Counted from the first letter of the stretch, positions 17,082 to 26,753 are shown. The stretch: 64,000 nucleotides of DNA from Pseudomonas agarici (GCF_900109755.1 NZ_FOAR01000018.1:1-64000); one strand, 5' to 3'. Translations and numbers: made by a program. The notes: generated by a model not told the origin, from the letters alone.

Positions 17082-17108
17082 AACGCCCTTTGTTCCTTGA
17101 GATCCGTG

Positions 17109-19298
17109 ATGCGCCGCCTGCTGTGTTGCCTATTGCTCTGCCTGCTTCCCGTCCTGTCGCACACCGCCGAACCTCCCCGGCCGAAGGTCGGCCTGGTGCT
17201 GTCCGGTGGCACGGCCCGAGGCCTGGCGCATATCGGCGTACTCAAGGCCCTCGAGGAACAGGGTATCCACATCGACGCTATCGCCGGCACCAGCATGGGC
17301 GCGGTGATCGGCGGCCTGTATGCCTCCGGCTACAAGATCGACGAACTGGAAAAGCTGGCCCTGGATATCGACTGGAAACGCACGCTGTCCGACGATCCGC
17401 CACGCGAGGACATGCCCTTTCGGCGCAAACAGGATGATCGCGACTTCCTGGTGAAACAGAAACTCAGCTTTCGCGATGACGGCAGCCTCGGCCTGCCACT
17501 GGGGGTGATCCAGGGACAGAACCTGGCCCTGCTGCTCGAAAGCATGCTGGCCCACGCCAGCGACACGGCTGATTTCGACAAACTGCCGATTCCGTTCCGT
17601 GCCGTCGCCACCGATATCGCCAGCGGTGAAAAAGTCGTGTTTCGCAAGGGCTACCTGCCCACAGTGGTCCGCGCCAGCATGTCGATCCCGGCGGTGTTCG
17701 CCCCGGTCGAGCTGGATGGCCGGCTGCTGGTAGATGGCGGCATGACCGATAACATCCCCGTGGATGTGGCGCGGGAAATGGGCGTCGATCTCGTCATCGT
17801 GGTCGACATTGGCACCCCGCTACGCTCGCGTAAACAACTGACCACGGTGGTCGACGTGCTGAATCAGTCAATCACCCTGATGACCCGGCGCAATTCGGAG
17901 GAGCAACTGGCAACCCTGCAACGCGACGACATCCTGATCCAGCCGAGCCTGGCCAATTACACCGGGACCGACTTTGGCCGAGCTCAGGAGATCATCGATG
18001 CCGGTTATCGGGCGACACGTGTTCTCGACGCACGCCTGGCCTCGCTGCGCCCGGCGCAAACACTCGATCCCGAATTGAATGCCGCTCGCACCCCCCAACA
18101 ACGCACACCGATCATCACTGCCATCAAGATCGAGAACGACTCGAAAGTCGGCGACTCGGTGATTCGCTACTACATCCGCCAGGCCCTGGGTAAACCGCTT
18201 GACCTGGGCCGCCTGCAAACGGATATGGGCACGCTCTATGGCCTGGACTACTTCGAGCAGGTGCAATACCGGGTGGTACACAAGGGCCAGGACAACACCC
18301 TGGTCATCAACGCACGAGGCAAACGCAGCGGTACCGACTACCTGCGCCTGGGACTGAACCTGTCCGACGACCTGCGCGGCGACAGCGCTTTCAATATTGG
18401 TGCCAGCTATCGGGTCAACGGCATCAACCGCCTCGGCGGCGAGTGGCTGACACGCTTGCAGATCGGCGACACACAGGACCTCTACAGCGAATTCTACCAG
18501 CCTCTGGACGAGGGCTCGCGCTACTTTGTCGCGCCTTACGTCAATGCCCTGTCGCAAAACGTCGAGGCCACACTCGACAGTGACCCCATCGCCGAGTATC
18601 GGCTGGAACGTTATGGTTTGGGCATAAACCTCGGACGGCAGATCGCCAATAACGGTGAAATCCGCTTCGGCATCGGCGAAGCCTGGGGCAAGGCCGATGT
18701 CAAGATTGGCGATCGCGACCTGCCGCGGGTGAGCTTCAGCGAGGGCTTCTACCAGTTGAAGTATTCCTTCGACTCCCTCGACAACGTTTACTTCCCCCAC
18801 AGCGGCGAGGACATCGGTCTGAGTTTGCGGCAGTTCGACCCCAACCTCGGTTCCGATCAACGCTACCGGCAGTGGGAGATGAAACTGGACAAAGCCCTCA
18901 GCCGGGGGGCGGACACCTGGATCCTCGGCGGTCGCTACGGGCGTACCCTGGACAAGTCCGAAGTGGTGACGTCGAGCTTCCTGCTTGGCGGTGCCCGACA
19001 GTTGTCGGGTTTTCGCCAGGATTCGCTCAGCGGGCAGAACATCAGTTTAATGCGCGCCGTGTATTACCGGCGTCTCACTCCGCGCGCCTACCTGCCGCTG
19101 GACTTCCCGCTATATATGGGCGCCTCGCTGGAACGTGGTCGGGCCTGGAACAATGACAACCCATTCGACAGCGGTTACATCAACGCCGCCAGTATCTTCC
19201 TTGGCTTCGACACACCACTGGGCCCGCTGAACTTCAGCTATGGCATCAATGACGACAACCAGCAAGCCCTCTACCTCAACCTCGGGCAAACCTTCTGA
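17109..19298 (+). CDS. plpD: patatin-like phospholipase autotransporter PlpD
   Basis: A 729-residue type Vd autotransporter. After a signal peptide (MRRLLCCLLLCLLPVLSHTA), the patatin domain has the oxyanion loop SGGTARGLAHIG (residues 32-43), nucleophile Ser62 in GTSMG and the dyad Asp209 in DGG. A POTRA-like segment follows around residues 325-400 and a 16-strand BamA-type barrel to the C-terminus, ending in the usual aromatic (GQTF). In P. aeruginosa PlpD is a class A1 phospholipase displayed or released at the surface. ATG 17109 starts the signal peptide; an upstream frame from 17010 is not supported. Confidence 0.93.
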   Translation: MRRLLCCLLLCLLPVLSHTAEPPRPKVGLVLSGGTARGLAHIGVLKALEEQGIHIDAIAGTSMGAVIGGLYASGYKIDELEKLALDIDWKRTLSDDPPREDMPFRRKQDDRDFLVKQKLSFRDDGSLGLPLGVIQGQNLALLLESMLAHASDTADFDKLPIPFRAVATDIASGEKVVFRKGYLPTVVRASMSIPAVFAPVELDGRLLVDGGMTDNIPVDVAREMGVDLVIVVDIGTPLRSRKQLTTVVDVLNQSITLMTRRNSEEQLATLQRDDILIQPSLANYTGTDFGRAQEIIDAGYRATRVLDARLASLRPAQTLDPELNAARTPQQRTPIITAIKIENDSKVGDSVIRYYIRQALGKPLDLGRLQTDMGTLYGLDYFEQVQYRVVHKGQDNTLVINARGKRSGTDYLRLGLNLSDDLRGDSAFNIGASYRVNGINRLGGEWLTRLQIGDTQDLYSEFYQPLDEGSRYFVAPYVNALSQNVEATLDSDPIAEYRLERYGLGINLGRQIANNGEIRFGIGEAWGKADVKIGDRDLPRVSFSEGFYQLKYSFDSLDNVYFPHSGEDIGLSLRQFDPNLGSDQRYRQWEMKLDKALSRGADTWILGGRYGRTLDKSEVVTSSFLLGGARQLSGFRQDSLSGQNISLMRAVYYRRLTPRAYLPLDFPLYMGASLERGRAWNNDNPFDSGYINAASIFLGFDTPLGPLNFSYGINDDNQQALYLNLGQTF

Positions 19299-19299
19299 A

Positions 19300-19349
19300 G
19301 CCCGAAACGACAACGCCACGCGCAGGGGTGCGGCGTTGTCGTCTCGGGC
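19300..19349. terminator. strong hairpin between convergent plpD and FimV-like genes
   Basis: An 18-base inverted repeat (19300-19317 against 19332-19349) with one mismatch and a 14-base loop lies between two convergent stop codons. A bidirectional transcription stop is likely, though there is no T tract on either side, so it could also act as an mRNA 3' stabiliser. Confidence 0.55.
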
Positions 19350-19358
19350 GCCGGGCAG

Positions 19359-21515
19359 TCAACGGATACTGGCGAGCAGCGTGCGGGCCACCTGCTTGAG
19401 GGGCTCGTCAGCTTCCCTGAGCAATTCGTGTAGCAACTGGCTGGCGTTGTCCAGCTCACCGATAGTGATGCAGGCCTGCGCCTGCTCCAGCTTGCTCGCA
19501 CAGGCTTGCTCACGTTCCAGGCTGGCGAAGTCCACTTCCAGCGGCTCGATGTCCAGCGGCTGGGCATCGTCCATGAAATGCTCAAGAAACTCGTCGTCCG
19601 AGGCATCGCCCGTCAACGGCAAGCTCAGATCGGTTTCGGCGAACAACTCGGGCTCTGGCTCGGCAAAATCGCAGAGGAACTGCTCCTCAGGCATCTCGAA
19701 CACTTCAGGGAGTTCGTCGAGGTGACTGGTCGACACCGGATCGGTACCGGAAAGTACCGACGAATCGAGGGCCGCTTTGTTCCCCTGCCGCGGTGCGTCC
19801 CCAAACGAACCGGCAAGATCCCAGTCGGCATCCATCGACAAGTCGTCGAGATTGAGTTGGAATTCATCCTCCAGCGGCTTGGCCTCGGCCTTGGGCACCG
19901 CTTCCATCCATTCGGCCGCCAGTACAGGCGCGGCGACCGGTACCATCGGAACGCCTGAAGATGCCGGCGTGGGGGCTGGCTCGGAGGTCACAACCACAGG
20001 GGAGACCGAAGCGGCTTGCAGTTTCGGGTACTTTGAGCGCAGCTCGCGTAATGTCGCCTCGCTGAAGCCGGACGCCAACAGGCTCTGCTCCTCGAGCGCA
20101 TAGCCAGCACTGTCGCCCTGCAGGGCTAACATGTCCAGCAAGCGTAAGCGCAGGTCCGTGCGCTGGGGTTCCTTGAGCATCGCTTCACGCAGAATACCGG
20201 CGGCCTCGCTGAAGCGGCCATAGGCGATGTAGATACTCACCCCCTCAAGGGCATCCGGGACTTCATTGGTCTCGCGCCGTACTGTCGCCAGCGCTTCGGC
20301 CACCGGCTCGATCCGCGTCGCCGAAGCACTGACGACCACCGGCGCGGCGGCGGGAACCATCTGGCTGACCATCGGCGTATCCTGACCCACTGGTGCAACA
20401 GGCGCGGGCTCGACGGCCATTTGTGCCAACCGCCGCCGTCGGCGCACGATCAGGGCGCCAGCCAGCAGCAGAACCAGCAAGGCCAGGGCAACCAGCAGCG
20501 GCAGACTGAATTCGCCGGACTGTTGGGCGACCACCGGAGGCGCCACCACTGGCGCGGGTGCCGTGACGGGCACGGCAGCGGCCCGGGCCTTGAGCTCCGC
20601 CAACTGGGCTCGCAGGTCGCCCATTTGCTTCTGGTCGCGGCTGATCTGCTCATCCTGGGCCTCCAGCCTGGCCCGCAATTGCTCGGCTGTTTTTTGCAGT
20701 TGCTGGTTTTCCAGGCTCGCCGCCGCCAACTGCTCGGCGTTGCCCGCAGTGTCGGTCGCCGGGACCGCAAGGTTCGGAGCAGCCGTCGGCGAAGGAGCCC
20801 CCGGCACGACAGCGACGTCCGGCAGCAACAAACTCTGGCCCACTGTCAATTGCTCGCTGCCGGGATTGAGGGCGCGGATACCCTGGAACATCTCGTCGAC
20901 GCTGGTTTGGCCGCCGGCCTGCAGACGCTTGGCAATAATCCAGACACTGTCGCCCTTGACCACTGTATAACGCTTGCCTTGGGCCGCTGCCGGAGGCGCG
21001 ATATCGGCCAGCGGCGCCTGTGGTTCCAACGCCGCGCCGCGCGCCGGCAGGTTGTAGACGCTCGAACTGCCCGGTGGATCGAGCAACACCGTATATTCAC
21101 GCAACAAGCGGCCATTAGGTCGGTTAACCTGCACCAGGAAATTCAGGAAAGGTTCGGTGACCGGCTTGTTCGACTGCACCTGAATCACACTGCGGTTACC
21201 CCGCAGGATCGTCGTGAAGCGCAGGTCGTTGAGGAAAAAGACCCGCTCGACCCCCGCCTGGGAGAACTCTTCAGGGGTCGCCAGGCTGACAGAGAGCTCG
21301 CCTTCGGCCAACTCGCCGGGATCGACCAGAGCGATTTGCGCATTGAGCGGCTGATTAAGCGCCGAATGCAGGGTGATATCCCCCAGTCCCATGGCCGAGG
21401 TCAGTGCCGAATGCAACAGTGACACCAGCGCGATCACCATCCAGCACAGGCGCATCTTGGTCACTGGGGACTTTTCAGTGGAACACCGCAACACGGACTG
21501 CAAACTCTCGAGCAT
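19359..21515 (-). CDS. FimV-like LysM-domain protein
   Basis: A 718-residue protein resembling FimV, the hub protein for polar organisation, type IV pili and cAMP signalling. It has an N-terminal signal segment (about residues 21-41), the FimV N-terminal domain (GDITLHSALNQPLNAQIAL), a LysM domain (YTVVKGDSVWIIAKRLQAGG, about 180-225), a coiled coil (about 265-310), a membrane span (FSLPLLVALALLVLLLAGALIV, about 335) and a TPR-like acidic C-terminus. True FimV is usually larger, so this is a paralogue. It lies convergent to plpD and next to marR, as PA3340 does beside plpD in P. aeruginosa. The start has AAGGGA upstream. Confidence 0.85.
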   Translation of the reverse strand: MLESLQSVLRCSTEKSPVTKMRLCWMVIALVSLLHSALTSAMGLGDITLHSALNQPLNAQIALVDPGELAEGELSVSLATPEEFSQAGVERVFFLNDLRFTTILRGNRSVIQVQSNKPVTEPFLNFLVQVNRPNGRLLREYTVLLDPPGSSSVYNLPARGAALEPQAPLADIAPPAAAQGKRYTVVKGDSVWIIAKRLQAGGQTSVDEMFQGIRALNPGSEQLTVGQSLLLPDVAVVPGAPSPTAAPNLAVPATDTAGNAEQLAAASLENQQLQKTAEQLRARLEAQDEQISRDQKQMGDLRAQLAELKARAAAVPVTAPAPVVAPPVVAQQSGEFSLPLLVALALLVLLLAGALIVRRRRRLAQMAVEPAPVAPVGQDTPMVSQMVPAAAPVVVSASATRIEPVAEALATVRRETNEVPDALEGVSIYIAYGRFSEAAGILREAMLKEPQRTDLRLRLLDMLALQGDSAGYALEEQSLLASGFSEATLRELRSKYPKLQAASVSPVVVTSEPAPTPASSGVPMVPVAAPVLAAEWMEAVPKAEAKPLEDEFQLNLDDLSMDADWDLAGSFGDAPRQGNKAALDSSVLSGTDPVSTSHLDELPEVFEMPEEQFLCDFAEPEPELFAETDLSLPLTGDASDDEFLEHFMDDAQPLDIEPLEVDFASLEREQACASKLEQAQACITIGELDNASQLLHELLREADEPLKQVARTLLASIR

Positions 21516-21636
21516 GAGTATCCCTTAAACCTCATCGGCCCCGAAAAGGCTCGGAATGCCAACACACTACACAGAACCACTCATTCTTATAGTATGCCGA
21601 CCGAAGATTCTCCAAATCCGACAGAATGAGAATGCC

Positions 21637-22071
21637 TCAGGATTTTTCCAAGTTGGCCAGAATCCGGCTGTGAACCCGCATGCATATCCGCAGCTCTTCC
21701 TCGTCGATCCCCACAAACAGCTCATGGCGCAAGGCAGTGGCAATGGTTTCGATCTGTTCGATCAAGGGGCAGGCCGAGGGGCAGAGCACGATCTTCTTCG
21801 CCCGGCGGTCCTCGAGTACTGCCTGGCGCTGTACCAGTCCCTGGGTTTCCAGGCTGTCGAGCAACCGCGCCAAGGTCGGTCCTTCGACACCCACGCTCTG
21901 CGCCAACTCGCGCTGGGTAGGCGCCTGGGCAAAACGTGCCAGGTGCAGCAATACCAACCAACGCGCTTGCGACAGGCCCAGGCCGGCCAGGCGACGATCC
22001 AGCTCGGCGCGCCAGCCTCGGGACATGTGTGCCAACTGCATGCCAAAACGGTGTTCATCGGTTAACGACAT
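21637..22071 (-). CDS. MarR-family transcriptional regulator
   Basis: A 144-residue MarR regulator. The winged helix is obvious: LSQARWLVLLHLARF, QRELAQSVGVEGPTLARLLDSLE (recognition helix) and the wing VLEDRRAKKIVL. MarR proteins bind palindromes as dimers and release DNA on ligand binding. ATG 22071 matches the usual N-terminus; the longer frame would need a TTG at 22104. A 13-bp palindrome at 22106-22118 lies about 35 bp upstream and could be its own operator. No drug pump or other obvious target gene is adjacent. Confidence 0.87.
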   Translation of the reverse strand: MSLTDEHRFGMQLAHMSRGWRAELDRRLAGLGLSQARWLVLLHLARFAQAPTQRELAQSVGVEGPTLARLLDSLETQGLVQRQAVLEDRRAKKIVLCPSACPLIEQIETIATALRHELFVGIDEEELRICMRVHSRILANLEKS

Positions 22072-22105
22072 AAAAGACTCATGGATAGACTGAAAACAGG
22101 ACAAA

Positions 22106-22118
22106 ACTAATTATTAGT
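22106..22118 (-). promoter_or_regulatory. palindrome, candidate MarR operator
   Basis: ACTAATTATTAGT is a perfect 13-bp palindrome centred on one T, in an AT-rich stretch 35 bp before the marR start. Size and placement suit autorepression by the MarR product. This is inference from position. Confidence 0.45.
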
Positions 22119-22223
22119 CAGCTAAGCATGACGCTCGGCCGGAGGCAAGGTCTACGCTGTATGCAAATATGACGGGTAGCGATTAAAACAGCGAAACCCC
22201 GGCAATAGTCCATTTCCTGCTCC

Positions 22224-24353
22224 TTATGATTCGAATTCGGATTGCAGGGCCGCCCGCACGCAGTACAGAACACCCTCCGGGACGCGCCCGACGAACTGCG
22301 CGGCAATCTCCGTCACAGCGGGCAATTGGCCTTCACCGTCAAGAAATGCATCCTGCACTTCGCCAAGCAGATCTTCGGGCAGGTCCAGGGCCTGCTCCAG
22401 CGATAATTGCTGGCGGCTGATGGCTTCAGCCAGCAGGGTATAGACATTTTTTTCCGAGCATTGCAACTGGCCGGCAATCTGCAGGGGCGTCATCCCGGCA
22501 CGGGCCAGACTGATCAACTCATGGCGGATATCGGCAACCACCTTGGGCGCCTCGGCCTCGCCGCCCAGCACTTCAAGGAAGGCTTCACCGTAACGCTCCA
22601 GCTTGCGTGCGCCGACGCCACTGACCCGGGCCATTTCCGCCAGAGAGGTCGGCTGGCTGCGTAACATCTCCAGCAGAGTGGAATCGGGAAAAATGACATA
22701 CGGCGGGACGCCATGCTCTTGGGCCAGCTTGCGCCGCAGGGCACGCAGGGCTTCCCAGCGCTCACGTTCTTCACCGCGCACCAACTGGCTGGCCGGGCTG
22801 GCGGAGACGCTCTTGGCCAAGGTCTGCGGCTTGAGCTCGTGGCGCAACTCCAGGCTAACTTCCCCCCGCAACAACGGTCGGCAGGTGTCGGTCAGACGCA
22901 GGCCGCCGTAGCCTTCCAGGTCGATATCCGCCAGCCCGCGCGCCACCAGTTGCCGGAACAACGAGCGCCACTCGCTCTCGCCACGCGCCTTGCCCACGCC
23001 GAACACCGAAAGGTGCTGGTGACCGAAGCTGCGCACCTTGTCGTTCTCCTTGCCCAGCAACACATCCACCAGATGGCCGACACCATAGCGCTGCCCTGTG
23101 CGGTAAATCGCCGACAGCGCCTGCCGTGCCGGCTCGGTGGCATCCCAGGTGCGCACACCATCGACGCAGTTGTCGCAATGCCCGCAGGGTTGCGGCAGGT
23201 CTTCGTCGAAATAGGCCAGCAAGGTCTGGCGTCGGCATCGGATTTCCTCACACAACGCCAGCATGGCATCGAGCTTGTGATGTTCCAGGCGCTTGTGGCG
23301 CTCGTCGCCCTCGGAGTTCTGGAGCATCTGCTTGAGCATCACCACGTCCTGCAGGCCGTAGGCCATCCAGGCGTCCGCCGGCAGTCCGTCGCGGCCAGCA
23401 CGACCGGTCTCCTGGTAATAGGCCTCAAGGGACTTGGGCAAATCGAGGTGCGCCACAAACCGCACGTTGGACTTGTCGATGCCCATGCCGAAGGCGATGG
23501 TCGCGACCATGATCAAGCCTTCCTCGTTGAGAAAGCGCTTCTGGTTGGCCGCACGGGTTTCGTTGGGCAAGCCGGCGTGATACGGCAATGCCGGAAAACC
23601 CTTCTCGCAGAGGAGCGCGGCTACTTCATCGACTTTCTTGCGCGACAGGCAATAAACGATCCCGGCATCACCACGGCGCTGCGAGAGGAACGCCAACAAC
23701 TGCTTGCGCGGCTGCTCCTTGGGCACGATCCGGTAGAAGATATTCGGTCGGTCGAAACTGGAGAGAAAACGCTCGGCCTCCTGCAAGTGCAGGCGATTGA
23801 CGATCTCCTCGCGGGTACGCTTGTCGGCGGTGGCGGTCAGGGCGATACGCGGCACATTCGGAAACATTTCGGCCAGTTGCCCAAGTTGCAGGTATTCCGG
23901 TCGGAAGTCGTGGCCCCACTGCGACACACAGTGGGCCTCGTCGATGGCGAACAGGGCGATATCGAGGTTCTGCAGGAACGCCAGCATACGCGGCTGTACC
24001 AGCCGTTCGGGGGCAAGGTAGAGCATTTTTACTTCACCACGGCGGATTCGCGAGGCCAACTCGCGCTGCTGCTCGGCGCTCAGGGTGGAATTCAGGGAGG
24101 CCGCCGCCACACCCAGCTCTTCCAGCGTCGCGACCTGGTCGTCCATCAGAGCGATCAGAGGCGAAACCACCACCGCGAGCCCCTCGCGCAACAACGCAGG
24201 AACCTGGAAGCACAGCGATTTGCCGCCACCGGTGGGCATCAGCACCAGAGCATCGCCGCCGTTGGCCACGCGCTCAATAATGGCACCTTGACGACCACGA
24301 AAGCTGTCGTAACCGAAGATGTCCTTGAGCACGCGCTGAGCCTGTTCGAGCAT
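22224..24353 (-). CDS. recQ: ATP-dependent DNA helicase RecQ
   Basis: A 709-residue RecQ, a 3'-5' helicase acting in recombination and fork repair. Walker A is MPTGGGKSLCFQ, the DEAH box is FAIDEAHCVSQWGHDF, and motif VI appears as QETGRAGRDG. The RQC zinc cysteines are present (CRRQ, then CGHCDNC), then an HRDC domain (FPDSTLLEMLRSQPTSLAEMARVSGVG). It is about 100 residues longer than E. coli RecQ because of a C-terminal helix-turn-helix extension, usual in pseudomonads. GGAG five bases upstream supports ATG 24353. Confidence 0.94.
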   Translation of the reverse strand: MLEQAQRVLKDIFGYDSFRGRQGAIIERVANGGDALVLMPTGGGKSLCFQVPALLREGLAVVVSPLIALMDDQVATLEELGVAAASLNSTLSAEQQRELASRIRRGEVKMLYLAPERLVQPRMLAFLQNLDIALFAIDEAHCVSQWGHDFRPEYLQLGQLAEMFPNVPRIALTATADKRTREEIVNRLHLQEAERFLSSFDRPNIFYRIVPKEQPRKQLLAFLSQRRGDAGIVYCLSRKKVDEVAALLCEKGFPALPYHAGLPNETRAANQKRFLNEEGLIMVATIAFGMGIDKSNVRFVAHLDLPKSLEAYYQETGRAGRDGLPADAWMAYGLQDVVMLKQMLQNSEGDERHKRLEHHKLDAMLALCEEIRCRRQTLLAYFDEDLPQPCGHCDNCVDGVRTWDATEPARQALSAIYRTGQRYGVGHLVDVLLGKENDKVRSFGHQHLSVFGVGKARGESEWRSLFRQLVARGLADIDLEGYGGLRLTDTCRPLLRGEVSLELRHELKPQTLAKSVSASPASQLVRGEERERWEALRALRRKLAQEHGVPPYVIFPDSTLLEMLRSQPTSLAEMARVSGVGARKLERYGEAFLEVLGGEAEAPKVVADIRHELISLARAGMTPLQIAGQLQCSEKNVYTLLAEAISRQQLSLEQALDLPEDLLGEVQDAFLDGEGQLPAVTEIAAQFVGRVPEGVLYCVRAALQSEFES

Positions 24354-24638
24354 AACCACTCCAAAAATCACCGAAACACCCCTGCCTCAAGGCTGGTCGA
24401 AAATTCACCGTTTTCACGGAAAAAACCGTAAACAGGAATTTCTCCCGTCATAGCCACCGTCGGCAGGGCATTACAAAGCGCGGCAGTATACCCGAGCACT
24501 CCACGACAGAGGGCTATGCCGGTCGCTCGACCTTCGCACTTATTTCACCGTTAAAACCGCGCAAATCTATGTGCTTGCTGGCCTGGACGCTCAAGAACGC
24601 CTAGAATTCAGCATCGTTTATTCCCAAGGTAGCCCCCC

Positions 24639-25226
24639 ATGTCCTTCGCTGAGCAACTCACCCGCCTGCAAGCCTTCCTCGACGCCGACGAGCTGCATGA
24701 AGAAGCGTTGGACTATGTCGCCGCCCATGGCTACCTGACCGCGCTGTCGATCTGTGCCGAGGTGGTGCCTGAGCGCGAATGGATCGATGCCCTGTTTGCC
24801 GAGGAACCGCACTACAACAATGCCGCCCAGCGCGAGGAAATCGAAACCACGCTGGTTCAGCTCAAGGCCCATATCGCCCGCCAGTTGGCTTCCGACGAAG
24901 AATTCGAACTGCCGTGCGACCTCGACCTGGGCGACGATCCGGACGATTCCGACCTGCGCGGCTGGTGCATCGGTTTCATGGAAGGCGTGTTCCTGCGTGA
25001 AGCCGCCTGGTTCGAAACCGCCGAGGAAGAAGTCAGCGAAATGCTCCTGCCGATCATGGTCGGTTCGGGGCTGTTCGACGAACAACCGGAGTTCTCCGAT
25101 ATCGCCGCCGACGCCAACCTGATGGACGATATGATCGTGCAGATTCCGGAAGCGCTGACCGCGCTGTACCTGCTGTGCAACGCGCCCGACGAAAAGCCGG
25201 CGATCCTCAAGCCCCGTCACCACTGA
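24639..25226 (+). CDS. YecA/YgfB (UPF0149) family protein
   Basis: A 195-residue helical protein of the UPF0149 family. The signature run is the acidic DDPDDSDLRGWCIGFMEGVF around residues 98-117, together with VSEMLLPIMVGSGLF, and an early two-helix LHEEALDYVAAHGYLTAL. No SEC-C zinc tail is present. E. coli YecA is thought to associate with ribosomes or YgfB with tricarboxylate metabolism, but the function is essentially unknown. It diverges from recQ across a 285-bp gap. Confidence 0.82.
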   Translation: MSFAEQLTRLQAFLDADELHEEALDYVAAHGYLTALSICAEVVPEREWIDALFAEEPHYNNAAQREEIETTLVQLKAHIARQLASDEEFELPCDLDLGDDPDDSDLRGWCIGFMEGVFLREAAWFETAEEEVSEMLLPIMVGSGLFDEQPEFSDIAADANLMDDMIVQIPEALTALYLLCNAPDEKPAILKPRHH

Positions 25227-25229
25227 GCC

Positions 25230-25253
25230 GTAGCCTGTGGCGGCGGGCCACTA
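25230..25253. repeat. short hairpin with repeat-like end between convergent genes
   Basis: The 24-base gap between the convergent YecA-like and DTW genes carries GTGGC-GGCGG-GCCAC and ends GGCCACTAG, identical to the right end of the 161-bp palindromic repeat. It may be a deletion remnant of that element. It also supplies the TAG stop of the DTW gene. Confidence 0.45.
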
Positions 25254-25844
25254 GTGGTTGCGCTGATAGGTGTCACTGCCCATGGCCTGGATCTGCCCCT
25301 CGATCAGCGCTTCGAACGGCTTGAGCAAGACGTCGAAGGAGGTCGGTTGCTCCAGGGTTTCCAGCGCCTGGACTAGCGCTTCCACTGTCGATAACGCCCC
25401 CGGCTCCGGGGCTTTGCGCAGGCGATAGCGGGACACCCTGCCTAGCCCCAGGGTGACTCTTGGCAACGCCGCCAGCAACGGATTCAGATACAACAACTTG
25501 CGCGCCTTGCGCCAGGTTCCGTCGGGCACCACCAGCAGCAACGGTTCTTCCTCTGCGGCCAACCGATAGGCTCGCAGCAACTGCGCGTCGTCCGCCGGAA
25601 ACAGCAGTCGCGCCTGATAACCCGGTTGATTGAGCAACGCCGGCAGATCCTCGAACACTTCACCCACCCGCAGCTCGGCATTGGTCAGTCCCAGGGTCGC
25701 CAGCCGCGCCGTGTTCAAGGCGTGGCCGACCTCGCTGGGATGTTGCAACACCAGCACTCGGGTGCGGCTGTCGAGTTGCGGGATCAGTGCGCACAGGCAA
25801 TGGGTTTCAGGGCGCAGGCAGCGGTCGCAGCGAGCTCTGGACAT
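25251..25844 (-). CDS. tapT: DTW-domain tRNA uridine aminocarboxypropyltransferase
   Basis: A 197-residue protein with a DTW domain. An N-terminal zinc-like CDRCLRPETHCLC cluster is followed by LVLQHPSEVGHALNTAR and the active-site PDGTWRKARKLLY, where the DTW motif is DGTW. The family transfers the aminocarboxypropyl group of SAM to tRNA uridine, forming acp3U; E. coli TapT (YfiP) does so at U47. The ATG at 25844 has GGAG upstream; the longer frame needs a TTG at 25859. It follows the LysR regulator gene with 15 bp spacing, so it may be co-transcribed. Confidence 0.85.
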   Translation of the reverse strand: MSRARCDRCLRPETHCLCALIPQLDSRTRVLVLQHPSEVGHALNTARLATLGLTNAELRVGEVFEDLPALLNQPGYQARLLFPADDAQLLRAYRLAAEEEPLLLVVPDGTWRKARKLLYLNPLLAALPRVTLGLGRVSRYRLRKAPEPGALSTVEALVQALETLEQPTSFDVLLKPFEALIEGQIQAMGSDTYQRNH

Positions 25845-25859
25845 TAAAGAAGGCTCCAA

Positions 25860-26753
25860 TCAGGATGGGTTGAGTGGCGCTTTGAGCAGGTCGCGGAAGG
25901 TCTGGATCAGCGGCTCGCGGCTGCGGCCACGGCGCAGGATCATCGAAAACGGCGCCTGGTAACCAAAGGTCGCCGGTAGCAGCGCCCGCAAGTCGCCCTT
26001 ATCCACCCAGGGCTGGGCATAGTGCTCGGGCAAGTAGCCGATATAGGCACCGGACAGCACCAGGATCAACTGCGCCTCCATACTCTCCACGGTGGCCGCG
26101 CTGTGCTTGAAGCCATGGCGGGCCAGTTCGGCCTGGCTCCAGTAGCCCCGACCGACCATGCGCTGCTGGGTAATGACCTGCTGAGGAATCCGGCGCTCGT
26201 TGTACAGCGGATGGCGATTGCTGCAATACAGCCAGTGCTGTTCGCGGTACAGCGGCTGGTAGACCAGCCCGCTCATGCGCGTGGAAAATGCGCCGATGGC
26301 CAGGTCCAGGCGGTTGTCCTGCACACCTAGCTGCAATTCGTAGGGGCTCATCACCGACAGGTGCAGATGCACAGCCGGGTGTTCCTGGCTGTAAGCACCG
26401 ATGGCTTCGGCCAAGGGCAACGCCGGCTCGCTGACGGTGGAGTCGATCACCCCGAGGTTCAGGGTGCCGCGCAACTCGCCTTTGAGAGCGGCGGCATATT
26501 GCTCGAAACCTTCGAGTTCGCCGAGCAACCGTAGGGTTTCCTGATGGAACAGTTCACCCTTGCTGGTCAGACTGAACCCACCCCGGCCACGATGGCACAA
26601 TATCAGCCCCAACGTGGCCTCAAGCTGGCTCATGTAGGTGCTGATGGCCGAGGTCGACAGGTTGAGTTCCTGCTGGGCATTGGCAAATCCCTGGTGGCGC
26701 ACCACGCTGGCAAAGACGCGCAATAGCTTCAGGTCGGGTAAAGCGCTGGCCAT
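25860..26753 (-). CDS. gbuR: LysR-family regulator, probable GbuR
   Basis: A 297-residue LysR regulator with an N-terminal helix-turn-helix (LRVFASVVRHQGFANAQQEL, LSTSAISTYMSQLE) and a C-terminal effector domain. It is divergent from a guanidinobutyrase gene whose downstream neighbour is a sodium:solute symporter, the same arrangement as gbuR-gbuA in P. aeruginosa, so it most likely activates gbuA in response to 4-guanidinobutyrate. ATG 26753 starts the normal LysR length; 26 extra upstream residues in the open frame are not family-like. A near-perfect inverted repeat in the spacer (26889-26912) is a candidate binding site. Confidence 0.75.
   Translation of the reverse strand: MASALPDLKLLRVFASVVRHQGFANAQQELNLSTSAISTYMSQLEATLGLILCHRGRGGFSLTSKGELFHQETLRLLGELEGFEQYAAALKGELRGTLNLGVIDSTVSEPALPLAEAIGAYSQEHPAVHLHLSVMSPYELQLGVQDNRLDLAIGAFSTRMSGLVYQPLYREQHWLYCSNRHPLYNERRIPQQVITQQRMVGRGYWSQAELARHGFKHSAATVESMEAQLILVLSGAYIGYLPEHYAQPWVDKGDLRALLPATFGYQAPFSMILRRGRSREPLIQTFRDLLKAPLNPS

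Noticed and set aside
22713..24431. Long + strand open frame opposite recQ
   Set aside because: It is the antisense of recQ, whose motifs are complete. GC-rich genes give long shadow frames on the opposite strand; the product has no family character.
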